Part shown: piece by piece, positions 10,298 through 19,691 of the stretch
Layout: every line of letters starts with the position of its first letter
How positions within the stretch are numbered: position 1 is the first letter of the stretch
Source: Halobacillus ihumii
GTDB taxonomy: Bacteria > Bacillota > Bacilli > Bacillales > Halobacillaceae
Direction of reading: 5' to 3'
Length of the DNA: 64,000 bases
NCBI RefSeq assembly: GCF_902726645.1
Contig: NZ_CACVAO010000001.1
Span: 806,001 to 870,000, forward strand
Program-made: the position numbers and the translations under genes
The notes under the pieces: generated by a model
What the model saw: only the letters and a program-made list of their open reading frames with translations
The model's database searches: none
Told to the model about the DNA's origin: nothing

Positions 10298-12283
10298 TCA
10301 TCCTTCCGCTTTAAGTTCCAAAATGATATCACGAAGCTCAGCCGCTCTTTCAAAGTCAAGGTCCTTAGCTGCCTGTTTCATTTCTGTCTCTAAATTATCA
10401 ACCAGCTCGGCGCGTTCTTTCTTTGTCATTTCTGAAGGTTTTTTCTCAGTCCCATAGGTGGTTGTGTCTTCAGCAACTTTGCTGACTTGAATCACATCAC
10501 GGATTTGCTTATTGATCGTTTTCGGAGTTATACCGTGTTGTTTATTGTAAGCAATTTGCTTTTCACGCCGACGATACGTTTCCTCAATCGCATATTGCAT
10601 GGATTTGGTCGTTTTATCGGCATACATAATAACAAGGCCATTTTCGTTACGAGCAGCACGACCAATGGTCTGGATTAGAGAACGATCCGAACGTAAGAAT
10701 CCTTCTTTATCCGCATCCAAAATCGTAACCAGTGATACCTCAGGAATATCGAGACCCTCCCGCAGCAGGTTAATCCCTACAAGAACATCATATTTACCAA
10801 GCCTCAGGTCCCTTATAATTTCAATTCGTTCAAACGTTTTAATTTCCGAATGAAGATAAGCAACTTTTATCCCTAGATCTTTCAAATAGTCAGTAAGGTC
10901 TTCAGACATTTTTTTCGTTAACGTTGTAACAAGCACCCGTTCATTACGTTCACTGCGCATGTTAATTTCGCCAACTAAATCATCAATCTGACCATGAATC
11001 GGACGAACTTCAATTTCTGGATCGAGCAGCCCTGTCGGTCGAATGATCTGCTCGGTTAACTTTTCAGTATGCTCCATCTCATAATTTCCGGGTGTAGCGG
11101 ATACATACGTAATCAAATTAATGTGCTTCTCAAATTCACCGAACGTCAACGGACGGTTATCAAGAGCTGAAGGAAGTCGAAAACCATGGTCCACGAGCAC
11201 CTGTTTTCGTGCCCGATCTCCGTTATACATGCCGCGAATTTGCGGAAGCATCACATGAGACTCATCCGCCATAATGAGAAAGTCATCAGGGAAGTAATCA
11301 AGCAGTGTATAAGGCATGGCTCCTTCTTCCCTGAACGTTAGATGGCGGGAGTAGTTCTCGATTCCAGAACAGAATCCCATTTCATTCATCATCTCTAAAT
11401 CGTAATTTGTCCGTTGTTCAAGCCGCTGTGCTTCCAACAGTTTATTTTGGTCTTTAAGCTCTTTTATTCTTGCATGCATTTCTTTTTCTATATTTTCGAT
11501 CGCCTTTTTTAACTTTTGCTCCCTTGTAACGAAGTGAGAGGCTGGGAAAATGGCAACATGTTCACGTTCGCCGACAATTTCCCCTGTCAGCACATCAATT
11601 TCACGAATACGATCTATTTCATCACCAAAGAATTCAACCCTGATGGCATGCTCTTCTTTTGAGGCTGGAATAATCTCAACAGAATCCCCTCTGACCCGAA
11701 AAGTTCCACGCTGGAAGTCAATATCATTGCGGGCATATTGAATATCGACGAGAAATCTGAGCAGTTCATCCCGATCCCGTTCCATACCTTGACGAATAGA
11801 AAGAACCTGACTGCTGTATTCTTCCGGAGAACCTAAACCGTATATACACGAAACACTTGCTACAATAATGACATCGTTTCTCTCAAACAAAGAAGTCGTT
11901 GCCGAATGACGCAGCTTGTCAATTTCATCATTGATGTTAGAATCCTTCTCAATAAATGTATCGGTCTGGGGCACATAAGCTTCCGGCTGATAGTAATCAT
12001 AGAAACTTACAAAGTACTCCACCGCATTGTTCGGGAAAAATTCCTTAAACTCACTATATAATTGACCTGCCAATGTCTTATTGTGAGCAATGATTAACGT
12101 TGGTTTATTCACCTGCTGAATTACATTGGACATTGTAAATGTTTTACCTGTACCTGTTGCACCGAGCAAGGTTTGGTGTTTTTCTCCACGCTCAATTCCA
12201 TCCACGAGTTCCTGGATGGCTTTCGGCTGATCGCCTTGCGGCTTATAATCAGATACTAATTCGAATCGATTCTCCGTTTCCAT
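10298..12283 (-). CDS. uvrB: Excinuclease ABC subunit B
   Basis: UvrB is the helicase-fold protein that verifies damage and joins UvrA to UvrC. The 661-residue product has Walker A GATGTGKT at 41-48 and the beta-hairpin region [18 protein letters not shown]. The DEAD-like [11 protein letters not shown] segment, helicase motifs such as TIGRAARN, and a C-terminal UVR domain ([22 protein letters not shown]) follow. It is first in the uvrBA operon. A LexA-type box lies about 70 bases upstream, so SOS induction is likely. Confidence 0.98.
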   Translation of the reverse strand: METENRFELVSDYKPQGDQPKAIQELVDGIERGEKHQTLLGATGTGKTFTMSNVIQQVNKPTLIIAHNKTLAGQLYSEFKEFFPNNAVEYFVSFYDYYQPEAYVPQTDTFIEKDSNINDEIDKLRHSATTSLFERNDVIIVASVSCIYGLGSPEEYSSQVLSIRQGMERDRDELLRFLVDIQYARNDIDFQRGTFRVRGDSVEIIPASKEEHAIRVEFFGDEIDRIREIDVLTGEIVGEREHVAIFPASHFVTREQKLKKAIENIEKEMHARIKELKDQNKLLEAQRLEQRTNYDLEMMNEMGFCSGIENYSRHLTFREEGAMPYTLLDYFPDDFLIMADESHVMLPQIRGMYNGDRARKQVLVDHGFRLPSALDNRPLTFGEFEKHINLITYVSATPGNYEMEHTEKLTEQIIRPTGLLDPEIEVRPIHGQIDDLVGEINMRSERNERVLVTTLTKKMSEDLTDYLKDLGIKVAYLHSEIKTFERIEIIRDLRLGKYDVLVGINLLREGLDIPEVSLVTILDADKEGFLRSDRSLIQTIGRAARNENGLVIMYADKTTKSMQYAIEETYRRREKQIAYNKQHGITPKTINKQIRDVIQVSKVAEDTTTYGTEKKPSEMTKKERAELVDNLETEMKQAAKDLDFERAAELRDIILELKAEG

Positions 12284-12352
12284 GTGGACAACCTCCGTTC
12301 ATACGCTATTCATCAATAGTCTACCACAATAGTTTACCATTCTAACATAAAA

Positions 12353-12366
12353 CGAACAAACATTCG
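12353..12366 (-). promoter_or_regulatory. LexA (DinR) type SOS box upstream of uvrBA
   Basis: CGAACAAACATTCG differs by one core base from the Bacillus SOS pattern GAAC-N4-GTTC. It overlaps a plausible -35 (TTGTTC) that lies 17 bases before TAAACT on the minus strand. uvrBA is SOS-controlled in B. subtilis, which supports the call. Confidence 0.7.
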
Positions 12367-12412
12367 GTTTATTTTTTTGCAATAAGGGGTCATGGGCATT
12401 AACAGCTAGTGA

Positions 12413-12481
12413 ATTGCACAAACACATCACCTAATTGCACATAAAATTACAGAATTGTATTTTTGCCAGATTCATTGCACA
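12413..12481. repeat. Four ATTGCACA-like motifs at ~20-bp spacing
   Basis: ATTGCACA occurs at 12413, 12434 and 12474, with a variant ATTGTATT at 12454. All are in one orientation at 20-21 bp intervals, i.e. on one face of the helix. The array lies between the uvrB promoter and a MITE-like element. Function unknown. Confidence 0.6.
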
Positions 12482-12501
12482 TTTAGGAAAAAATTCAAAA
12501 A

Positions 12502-12798
12502 AGAGACTGGGACATAAGTAAAACAATGAAGTCAAAAAACGAACGAAATAAAATTGAATAGTATAAACGCAAATCATTAGCGTAGTCAAAATACGAAGAC
12601 TCCTGTGGGAACAGCACGAGTCGAAGATCCCGCAGGAAAGCGTTCTTTGCTTTCTGAGGAAACTGAGGCCGTGCCCACGGAAAGCGAAGTATTTTGACGG
12701 AGCGATGGGGAAAATTTCTTTCTTGTCATACAAATAATCCGAACTAATTCAATCGTTCGGATTATTTTATACTTAATTCAGTTTTGTCTCAGCCTCTT
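12502..12798. mobile_element. MITE-like intergenic element, copy A
   Basis: This ~297-bp stretch has imperfect inverted ends (AAGAGACTGGGACA at the left, TGTCTCAGCCTCTT at the right). Its GC-rich core contains GACTCCTGTGGGA, GAAGATCCCGCAGGAAAGCG and CCCACGGAAAGCGAAG. A 12-bp perfect hairpin, AATAATCCGAAC...GTTCGGATTATT, lies near the right end. Copies B (34.9 kb, inverted) and C (57.5 kb) share the plan. It contains no transposase gene. With the ATTGCACA array it fills most of the 525-base gap between uvrB and prfC. Confidence 0.75.
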
Positions 12799-12808
12799 CA
12801 CGGTTCTA

Positions 12809-14392
12809 TTATTGATAGGACTGATCGTATTGATTCACTTCAAACAAATCAATCAATTCTATATCCTCATGTTTATCTTCAAACCAACGCAGTGAGAAAT
12901 CATTTTTAAACAACACAAGTGGATTTCCTTCGCGGTCAACGGCAAGCATATTCCGTTCATCGAACATGGATTCATCTACTTGATCTTCCGAAAGCCAACG
13001 AGGGATCCTCTCACCAATTGAGGTTAACTCTACTTCGACATTGTACTCATTTTTCATTCGATATTCAAATACCTCATACTGAAGCTCTCCAACGGCTCCA
13101 ATAATATAGTCTTCGAATCGATAACGCTTGAATAACTGAATGGCTCCTTCTTGCACAAGCTGCTCCAATCCTTTTTTAAACTGCTTCGACTTCATTACGT
13201 TCTTTGCTGTCACTTTTTTGAATAGCTCAGGCGGGAACTGCGGAAGCTCATCGTATTCGAAGTTTTGTTTTCCGGTCACAATCGTATCGCCAATCCGGTA
13301 GATGTTCGGATCATAAATTCCGATAATATCCCCGGCGTAACCTTCTTCAACCGTGCCTCGTGAGGAAGCGACAAACTGCTGCGACTGGGCAAGCTTGAAT
13401 GTCTTCCCTGTTCTTGACAGCGTCACATTCATTCCTCGTTCAAACTTTCCTGAACATATTCGAACAAATGCTATTCGGTCCCGATGCTGAGGGTTCATAT
13501 TGGCTTGAATTTTGAAAACAAAGCCGGAGAATTCTTCATGATCAGGTGAGACGATTCCTTCAGTGGAACGCCGCGGAGCCGGTTCCGGTGCGAAGTCGAT
13601 AAAGGTATTGAAAAAGGTTTCCACACCAAATGGCGCAAGCGCACTCCCGAAAAAGACAGGCGTCTGGTCGCCCTTCATCACTTTTTCCAGATCAAAACCA
13701 TCTCCTGCTTCATCGACGAGCATCATCTCATCTTCTGCCTCTTGAAAAGTCGGATCTTCAGTTAACTCTTTATGACGATCCAGTTGATCGTACGGGATAT
13801 ACGTCTCTTCTTCGTTCCCTGTGAATTGCACAAACTGCTCGTTGTGACGATCAAACACACCTAAGAAACGTTTGCCCATACCTGCAGGCCATGTCATCGG
13901 ATACGTTTCGATATTCAGGGTGGATTCAATCTCCTCCATTAATTCGAGAGGTTCACGTCCTTCACGGTCCATTTTATTGATAAACGTAAAAATCGGAATT
14001 CCGCGCATTTTACATACCTTGAAGAGTTTAAGAGTTTGAGCCTCTATCCCTTTCGTACCGTCAATAACCATCACAACACTATCAACCGCCGTTAACGTTC
14101 TGTACGTATCTTCACTGAAATCTTCGTGACCAGGTGTATCCAGAATATTAACCTGGTAGTCTTTATAAGGAAAGTTCATAACACTTGAGGTAACAGAGAT
14201 TCCACGCTGCTTTTCAATTTCCATCCAATCAGATGTCGCAAATTTGCCCGATTTCTTCCCTTTAACCGTCCCTGCTGAACGAATCAAATTACCAAATAAC
14301 AGCATCTTTTCAGTTATCGTTGTTTTCCCTGCATCAGGGTGAGAAATAATCGCAAATGTGCGACGTTTCTTCATTTCATTTTTTATCGTCAT
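12809..14392 (-). CDS. prfC: Peptide chain release factor 3
   Basis: RF3 is a translational GTPase that recycles RF1/RF2 after peptide release. The 527-residue protein has G1 [10 protein letters not shown]2 in [11 protein letters not shown]3 [12 protein letters not shown] and G4 NKMDREGRE, followed by the RF3-type C-terminal region. I start at the ATG at 14392 ([13 protein letters not shown]), which has GGAGG eight bases upstream; an upstream TTG overlaps that ribosome site. To my knowledge B. subtilis lacks prfC, so it is a variable gene in the group. It lies between a MITE-like element downstream and a leader with an early hairpin upstream. Confidence 0.96.
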   Translation of the reverse strand: MTIKNEMKKRRTFAIISHPDAGKTTITEKMLLFGNLIRSAGTVKGKKSGKFATSDWMEIEKQRGISVTSSVMNFPYKDYQVNILDTPGHEDFSEDTYRTLTAVDSVVMVIDGTKGIEAQTLKLFKVCKMRGIPIFTFINKMDREGREPLELMEEIESTLNIETYPMTWPAGMGKRFLGVFDRHNEQFVQFTGNEEETYIPYDQLDRHKELTEDPTFQEAEDEMMLVDEAGDGFDLEKVMKGDQTPVFFGSALAPFGVETFFNTFIDFAPEPAPRRSTEGIVSPDHEEFSGFVFKIQANMNPQHRDRIAFVRICSGKFERGMNVTLSRTGKTFKLAQSQQFVASSRGTVEEGYAGDIIGIYDPNIYRIGDTIVTGKQNFEYDELPQFPPELFKKVTAKNVMKSKQFKKGLEQLVQEGAIQLFKRYRFEDYIIGAVGELQYEVFEYRMKNEYNVEVELTSIGERIPRWLSEDQVDESMFDERNMLAVDREGNPLVLFKNDFSLRWFEDKHEDIELIDLFEVNQYDQSYQ

Positions 14393-14476
14393 CGTGATAT
14401 CCTCCAAATCGTAGTCTCTTTCATTCTATATGCTTCAGGCAGGATATACGTATCACATTGGCCTCTTCACTCCATA

Positions 14477-14504
14477 CAAAAACCGCTCACCCGAAGCAAG
14501 CGGT
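14477..14504 (-). terminator. Terminator-like hairpin in the prfC leader
   Basis: On the minus strand ACCGCT...AGCGGT closes a stem-loop followed by TTTTTGT. No minus-strand gene lies upstream of it, so it could be a leader attenuator of prfC rather than the end of a gene. This is inferred from position. Confidence 0.55.
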
Positions 14505-14575
14505 CTTCTGAATTTATCTTACTCCATACACTAGAAAGTAGCACAACCCACCCATAAAATCAATCCTGGAATTCC

Positions 14576-14620
14576 CTTCCACCTCAGGTCATCCAAAAAT
14601 TGGATGACCTGAGGTGGAAG
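14576..14620. repeat. 21-bp perfect inverted repeat with 3-base loop
   Basis: Positions 14576-14596 (beginning CTTCCACCTCAGG) are the exact reverse complement of 14600-14620, with AAA between. There is no T-run on either side. A looser direct copy of its right arm (CTTAGGTTGAAGAAAG) follows at about 14632. It lies between the divergent prfC and SNF2 genes. The 331-base gap otherwise holds only the prfC leader hairpin and the promoters of the two genes. Confidence 0.85.
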
Positions 14621-14723
14621 AAAATGTATTAACTTAGGTTGAAGAAAGAAATAGTGAGTCGGGGAAGAAATGTTACCCCTTATCCTGTTATAATATAAAA
14701 AAAGATAGTTAGGATGCCATTTT

Positions 14724-17700
14724 ATGCAGTCATACCTTTTACAACCTAATGATATTAAGAAAATAACTGGTGCCACGTTTTATGAACGGGGCAAAGACTA
14801 CTACAATAAAGGGAAAGTGTACGGCCTTTCTCACAATAGCGCCATCAGATCGTGGCGTGCAGTAGTAACGGGTACTCATGACTATGAAGTACGCGTTTTC
14901 TTTTTTGAGGACGATGATCTGGAAGCTACTTGCGAATGTCCTGCTTATGATTCCTATTATAGCTGTAAGCACATCGCAGCCGTACTGTTAGCAATTCGTG
15001 AGCAAGCCATTGTGCAAGCAGCACCCAAAATGAAAACAGCTTCACCTTCAAAAGAACATTTTTCTTCCATGAATCACGATCGATTATTCGCGAAACGACT
15101 CTCAGAAGCATTTCGTAACAGACAGGAAAACAGGCATGCACGATCCGTGAAACGACCATTGCAAATCCAATATTTCCTGCATGTTCAGTCCCTATTAGGA
15201 AGTAAGAGTCTCGGAATTGAACTTAAGCTGGGGGAAAGCTATTCTTACGTAATCAAAGATATACGTCAACTTCTCCATCATGTGCAGCGAGAAGAATCTT
15301 ATAAAATTTCTAAAAAGTTCAGCTATGATCCTGCCGAACATTATTTTACGGACAACGATGAGCAAATTCTTAACTCACTCTTAAAAGCTTATGAACAAGA
15401 GCTTTTTTATGATCGGCACTGGAATAGCGGGGAACAGAAAATATTAGCCATCCCCCCTTCACTCGCGCCAAAATTACTTCAAATGCTTGAATCAGCAGAT
15501 TGTGAAGTCATCGAACGAGGAGAAAAAGTTGGGTCTTTACAAGTTGAAAAGGAATTCCCCGAGCTTTCCTTTTATATTTCTGAAGAGCGAGGAAGCTATC
15601 ACATGCACATGAACCAGCTTAAAACTTTTGAGTATGTGAAAGATTATCACATGCTCTATAAAAAGGCTTGCTTTTATCTTCTTGATCAAACAAAAGAAGA
15701 GATTGTTCAAACCTTGCACGCTCTTCTGCCTTACAATTCAAACGGAAACCATACAGTCGGCCAGGCAGATATGGAAGGGATCGTATCGTATGTCCTGCCA
15801 GAGCTAGAATCAATTGCTCACGTTCAATTAAACAAGACCGCCCAAGAAAAAATAATCCAGGAAGAACTCAAGCCTAAAGCTTATCTCGACTTTGCAGACT
15901 GGGCCCTTACCGTTGATGTCCAATTTCATTACGGTGAACATATGATCCAGCCTTTTAAGCAATCGCATGATTCAAATCAAGTGATCGTTCAACGCGATAG
16001 CGATACAGAACAGGCCATCATCCAAATCATTGAGCAAGCCGAATTTAAGTTTGACGGCGAAACCGTTTATATTGAAGAGGAAGAAGAGCTTGAAGAGTTT
16101 ATGAGTGTCTATCTTCCAAGACTGCAGGATCTGGCAGAAGTGTACACCTCTTCTTCAGTACGCTCCTTGCTCGACGACCAGCATCGTGAGTTGATTCCAT
16201 CCGTACAAATCGAAGAGGATGGCAGCTGGCTTGATATTCGTTTTGGAATAGAAGGGATATCAGATGATGATGTCACTGCTGCACTAAAAGCGGCCATCGA
16301 ACGAAAGAAATATTACCGATTGTCGGACGGGGCCTTTTTGTCTCTTTCATCCGATTCCTTTGAGCGCTTTCAAAGACTGGCAGATGAACTTGATTTAACG
16401 ACCACCGATATTGACGATCACTCGTTACAAGTAGCTAAAGTACGCAGCCTTCAAGTTGACGAAGCTCTTCAGCTTGAAGCCAAGGAACGGAATGAGCGTT
16501 TCGATCAACTCGTTCAGCGACTGCGCTCCCCTCAGTCACTCATGATTGATCCGCCTGACCAATTAGAAGCGGACCTTCGCACTTACCAGCTGACTGGCTT
16601 TCGCTGGCTTAAGACACTGGCTTCCTATGGATTAGGCGGTGTATTAGCTGACGATATGGGGTTAGGGAAAACAATCCAGAGTATCGCCTTTCTTCTCTAT
16701 GAAAAAGAAGCACAGCTCATGGACAATCCCGCTTTAATTGTTGCACCCGCTTCCCTTGTTTACAATTGGAAAAAGGAATTTGAGAAGTTCTCTCCATCGT
16801 TATCTATTCAAGTCATTACGGGAGATCCTCTCACGAGAAAGGATCAAATTGAACAAAGTATGGCTGATGTGCTCATCACCTCGTATCCATTACTAAGACA
16901 GGATGCACCCGCTTATAAACAAAGAACTTTCCACGCCATGATCTTAGACGAAGCTCAGGCGATAAAGAATGAGGCAACGAAAACAGCCCAGGCTGTGCGC
17001 GGTCTCCAGGCAAAGCACCGTTTTGCCTTAAGCGGCACACCAATCGAGAATTCTTTGCATGAACTATGGTCCTTATTTCGTACGATTATGCCAGGCTTTT
17101 ATTCAAGCAAGAAGAAGTTTCTTCAAATGAAGCCAGAGAAAATCGCCCGCATGACACGTCCATTTATTTTAAGAAGGATGAAAAATGAGGTGTTGGAAGA
17201 GCTTCCAGATAAGATTGAGACCGTGCAGTATTCCGAACTGACACGGCCGCAAAAAGAAGTTTATTTAGCTTATTTAGAAAAAATTCAAGCCGATATGCAA
17301 AAAACTATTGCCCAAAAAGGATTCCAGCGGGGTAAATTAGAAATCCTGGCCGGACTGACACGCCTGCGCCAAATTTGCTGCCATCCCTCTTTATTCCTGG
17401 AAAACTATGAAGGAGAATCAGGCAAGCTCGAGCAGCTTAAAGAACTTGTTGCCGAACTAAAGGGCGGGGGCCATCGTATCCTTATTTTCTCCCAATTCTC
17501 AAGCATGCTTAAAATACTTCATCAGGAGCTGACCGAAACAGGACTGGACGCTTTTTACCTGGACGGACAAACGAAAAGTGAGCAGCGGGTAGAAATGGTT
17601 GAGCGATTCAACGAAGGAGAAAATGATGCTTTTCTTATTTCCCTAAAAGCTGGAGGCACAGGCCTAAACCTTACGGGCGCAGATACAGTCATCCTCTATG

Positions 17701-17927
17701 ATTTATGGTGGAACCCGGCGATCGAGGAGCAAGCGGCTGGCCGGGCACATCGAATTGGCCAAGAAAAAGTCGTCCAGGTGATCCGGATGATTTCTGAAGG
17801 AACGATTGAAGAACGTATCCACCAACTTCAGCAAAAGAAACGTGATTTAGTTGACCAAATTATCCAGCCAGGTGAATCCATGCTCACATCATTAAGCGAA
17901 AAGGAAATCCGCGAACTGTTTCAATAA
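14724..17927 (+). CDS. SWIM zinc-finger SNF2-family helicase
   Basis: The 1067-residue protein joins an N-terminal SWIM zinc finger (C70, C72, C81, H83, in CECPAYDSYYSCKH) to a SNF2-associated middle region and a C-terminal SNF2/Rad54 ATPase. Walker A is in LADDMGLGKT near residue 645 and the Walker B box is DEAQ near 740. The second RecA lobe has LISLKAGGTGLNLTGAD and AAGRAHRIGQ. Such proteins are DNA-dependent ATPases of unclear role in bacteria; B. subtilis YwqA is similar in type. It is a single-gene unit between an unusual hairpin and a terminator, and the only plus-strand gene in the first 19 kb. Confidence 0.92.
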   Translation: MQSYLLQPNDIKKITGATFYERGKDYYNKGKVYGLSHNSAIRSWRAVVTGTHDYEVRVFFFEDDDLEATCECPAYDSYYSCKHIAAVLLAIREQAIVQAAPKMKTASPSKEHFSSMNHDRLFAKRLSEAFRNRQENRHARSVKRPLQIQYFLHVQSLLGSKSLGIELKLGESYSYVIKDIRQLLHHVQREESYKISKKFSYDPAEHYFTDNDEQILNSLLKAYEQELFYDRHWNSGEQKILAIPPSLAPKLLQMLESADCEVIERGEKVGSLQVEKEFPELSFYISEERGSYHMHMNQLKTFEYVKDYHMLYKKACFYLLDQTKEEIVQTLHALLPYNSNGNHTVGQADMEGIVSYVLPELESIAHVQLNKTAQEKIIQEELKPKAYLDFADWALTVDVQFHYGEHMIQPFKQSHDSNQVIVQRDSDTEQAIIQIIEQAEFKFDGETVYIEEEEELEEFMSVYLPRLQDLAEVYTSSSVRSLLDDQHRELIPSVQIEEDGSWLDIRFGIEGISDDDVTAALKAAIERKKYYRLSDGAFLSLSSDSFERFQRLADELDLTTTDIDDHSLQVAKVRSLQVDEALQLEAKERNERFDQLVQRLRSPQSLMIDPPDQLEADLRTYQLTGFRWLKTLASYGLGGVLADDMGLGKTIQSIAFLLYEKEAQLMDNPALIVAPASLVYNWKKEFEKFSPSLSIQVITGDPLTRKDQIEQSMADVLITSYPLLRQDAPAYKQRTFHAMILDEAQAIKNEATKTAQAVRGLQAKHRFALSGTPIENSLHELWSLFRTIMPGFYSSKKKFLQMKPEKIARMTRPFILRRMKNEVLEELPDKIETVQYSELTRPQKEVYLAYLEKIQADMQKTIAQKGFQRGKLEILAGLTRLRQICCHPSLFLENYEGESGKLEQLKELVAELKGGGHRILIFSQFSSMLKILHQELTETGLDAFYLDGQTKSEQRVEMVERFNEGENDAFLISLKAGGTGLNLTGADTVILYDLWWNPAIEEQAAGRAHRIGQEKVVQVIRMISEGTIEERIHQLQQKKRDLVDQIIQPGESMLTSLSEKEIRELFQ

Positions 17928-17959
17928 TGGAACACTCTGCCTTATAAGTTAGCATAAAA

Positions 17960-18002
17960 GCTGGCTCCAGTAAGTCCCAAACTTATTCGGAACCAGCTTT
18001 TT
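17960..18002 (+). terminator. Intrinsic terminator of the SNF2 gene
   Basis: GCTGGCTCC...GGAACCAGC with an inner AGTAAGT/ACTTATT stem, followed by TTTTT on the plus strand, just after the stop codon. Confidence 0.85.
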
Positions 18003-18011
18003 ATCATCATA

Positions 18012-18042
18012 AAAACGCTGTGAAAGATTACCTCTCACAGCG
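18012..18042 (-). terminator. Intrinsic terminator of the CtaA-like gene
   Basis: CGCTGTGA...TCACAGCG pair; on the minus strand the stem is followed by TTTTTATG, directly after the stop at 18048. Confidence 0.85.
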
Positions 18043-18047
18043 CCGGT

Positions 18048-18932
18048 TTATGATATTCCTTTTTTATCTAACTTGAACCAATACCCACCGAGAATACTAC
18101 CGCCGATTACTGTAGTAATTGTAGAAATGATCATATGAAGCGAGGAAGCAATGACTACATTTCCTGTCACTACAATGATAAACCCTACGACAGCATTGGA
18201 CAAAATCGAAATCAAATACAACCATGATAAGGTTACATGGTATTTAAATTTAGATGCATAGATAACAAACCAGATGGCCGCAACGAATATGACCACTGTA
18301 GCTACCCAGTGAAGGGAATAAATCATATTTGCAATAGCTTCACTTCTGATTAGATACTCCATGGCGGGAATATCCAATAGTACATTACTAGCCGCACTAT
18401 GTTTAAAGAATGCTCCTAATATGATTTGTATCATATATATGGAAAACCCAATTAAAAAAGCGCGGTAACTCATGCTCACCGTCGACCAGCTCGCCTTATC
18501 CAGTTCAACTTTATCGTTATGAAGACTGTAGCTGAGCAGAACTAAGATCAGTAAGAGCACCTGACTGAATGTCACATCAAGAGTTGTGAACCCAGGAGGT
18601 GTACCCAGTAAAACATTAAAGCCGCCGATCAATGATTGAAAGACCAGCATACCAAGACTCATGACTGCCAAAACAAAGACAGAACGCCTTTCCCGATGCT
18701 TTGCAATGGCTCCCACGGCATTAACAAACGTCAACATTGCTAATAACGGCACCATTAAGCGATGGGAATATTCGATGATCACGTGATAATTTGTAATATC
18801 CGGAAAGACTGAACCATTACATAACGGCCATGTCGTTCCGCAAGCATCACCTGAATCCGTTGCTACAACCAGATTTCCAAGGATGAGCGCAAGAAAAGTG
18901 ATGAATGTAGTTAAAATGGAGAATTTCTTCAT
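18048..18932 (-). CDS. COX15/CtaA-family heme A synthase-like protein (atypical)
   Basis: The 294-residue protein has about eight membrane helices and the family's N-terminal features: a paired-cysteine loop CGTTWPLC (C31, C38) and EYSHRL (H57). In the second half SLHW (H208) and SSLHM (H266) match the other two conserved histidines. The fourth expected heme-ligand histidine, in the helix after the first loop, is missing: TTLDVTFSQ has no His. The second cysteine pair, normally after GAxxRH, is also absent. It stands alone, not next to ctaB or cytochrome oxidase genes. It may be a diverged paralogue rather than the main heme A synthase. Confidence 0.8.
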   Translation of the reverse strand: MKKFSILTTFITFLALILGNLVVATDSGDACGTTWPLCNGSVFPDITNYHVIIEYSHRLMVPLLAMLTFVNAVGAIAKHRERRSVFVLAVMSLGMLVFQSLIGGFNVLLGTPPGFTTLDVTFSQVLLLILVLLSYSLHNDKVELDKASWSTVSMSYRAFLIGFSIYMIQIILGAFFKHSAASNVLLDIPAMEYLIRSEAIANMIYSLHWVATVVIFVAAIWFVIYASKFKYHVTLSWLYLISILSNAVVGFIIVVTGNVVIASSLHMIISTITTVIGGSILGGYWFKLDKKGIS

Positions 18933-19210
18933 CGTCTTACCCTTTCTCTATTGAAAATAATAATGAGTAATAAATGTCCTATCTATCAAATCATATCATG
19001 AAACAGCCTGAAACAAGAGTACAATGTGTACACATCCCCATGAAATTTTTGTGAACGAGCTCCTTCACTACTAGATAGCTGAAAAAACTTATATCTGCCC
19101 ATCCCTTTTTAACCATTTATAATCGGTATAAGCTTGTTTAGTCTCAAATAAAAAAGGGAATGAGTCAATTTCATAATGACCCTTTTACTAAAGATAAATA
19201 CTGAAGATAA

Positions 19211-19281
19211 CTTCCGGGGTCTCGCCAGTCTTTCCTTTCCCGTAGGAGTCTCGCAGTTTCCCACCCCCATTTCGATAATGA
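19211..19281. repeat. Truncated, inverted copy of a GACTCCT-type repeat core
   Basis: Its reverse complement carries GAGACTCCTACGGGA and GGCGAGACCCCGGAAG, matching the left half of the element at 19382-19548. It lies in the 759-base gap between the CtaA-like gene and the HAD gene. Nearby at about 19153-19188 is a hairpin, AAAAGGG...CCCTTTT, that ends no recognisable gene. Confidence 0.55.
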
Positions 19282-19381
19282 GATGAACGGAACCAACTTA
19301 ATAAAAATAGGAACTGTGCCTTTGCGAAAGTCTATTGAATAATTGTATTAATAAACCGCAATAGAAGGGTCACTTAGAGAT

Positions 19382-19548
19382 GATTCCGAAAAAACGTATG
19401 GCAAGGTGAGATGGGGAAGGGGGAGACTCCTGTGGGATTAAAGTACAGGGTGAGATCCCGGAAGGCGGCAGCCTGAGGAAGCTCACCGTACTCCCACGGA
19501 AAGCGACTCCTCCCCCATCTCCCCTTCGCCACTCAGACATTCGGAATC
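19382..19548. repeat. Fold-back element with GATTCCGAA ends
   Basis: The ends GATTCCGAA and TTCGGAATC are exact reverse complements. Inside them GAGATGGGGAAGGGGGAG pairs with CTCCTCCCCCATCTCC. The core (GACTCCTGTGGGA, GAGATCCCGGAAGG, CTCCCACGGAAAGCGACTCC) resembles the cores of the three MITE-like elements but has different ends. Confidence 0.65.
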
Positions 19549-19691
19549 GAATTTCTCGAGATACTGGCACTAACCTAATAAAATTATTTCAAATTATCTA
19601 CTTTCCTAGTCTTGGGAGGTGCTTCCATTTTTACTTGCCAAACACCTTGCCTTGCAAAGGCAAATGCAAAGCTTGAAAGGAGCGGATTGAA

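Noticed and set aside
14531..14776. An 81-residue minus-strand gene upstream of prfC
   Set aside because: It spans the 21-bp palindrome and overlaps the start of the SNF2 gene, with no ribosome site or recognisable domain.
19070..19115. Rex or other redox operator upstream of the CtaA-like gene
   Set aside because: Only half sites (TTGTGAA, TTCAC) with wrong spacing, and a short GTGTACAC palindrome nearby, so no confident operator.
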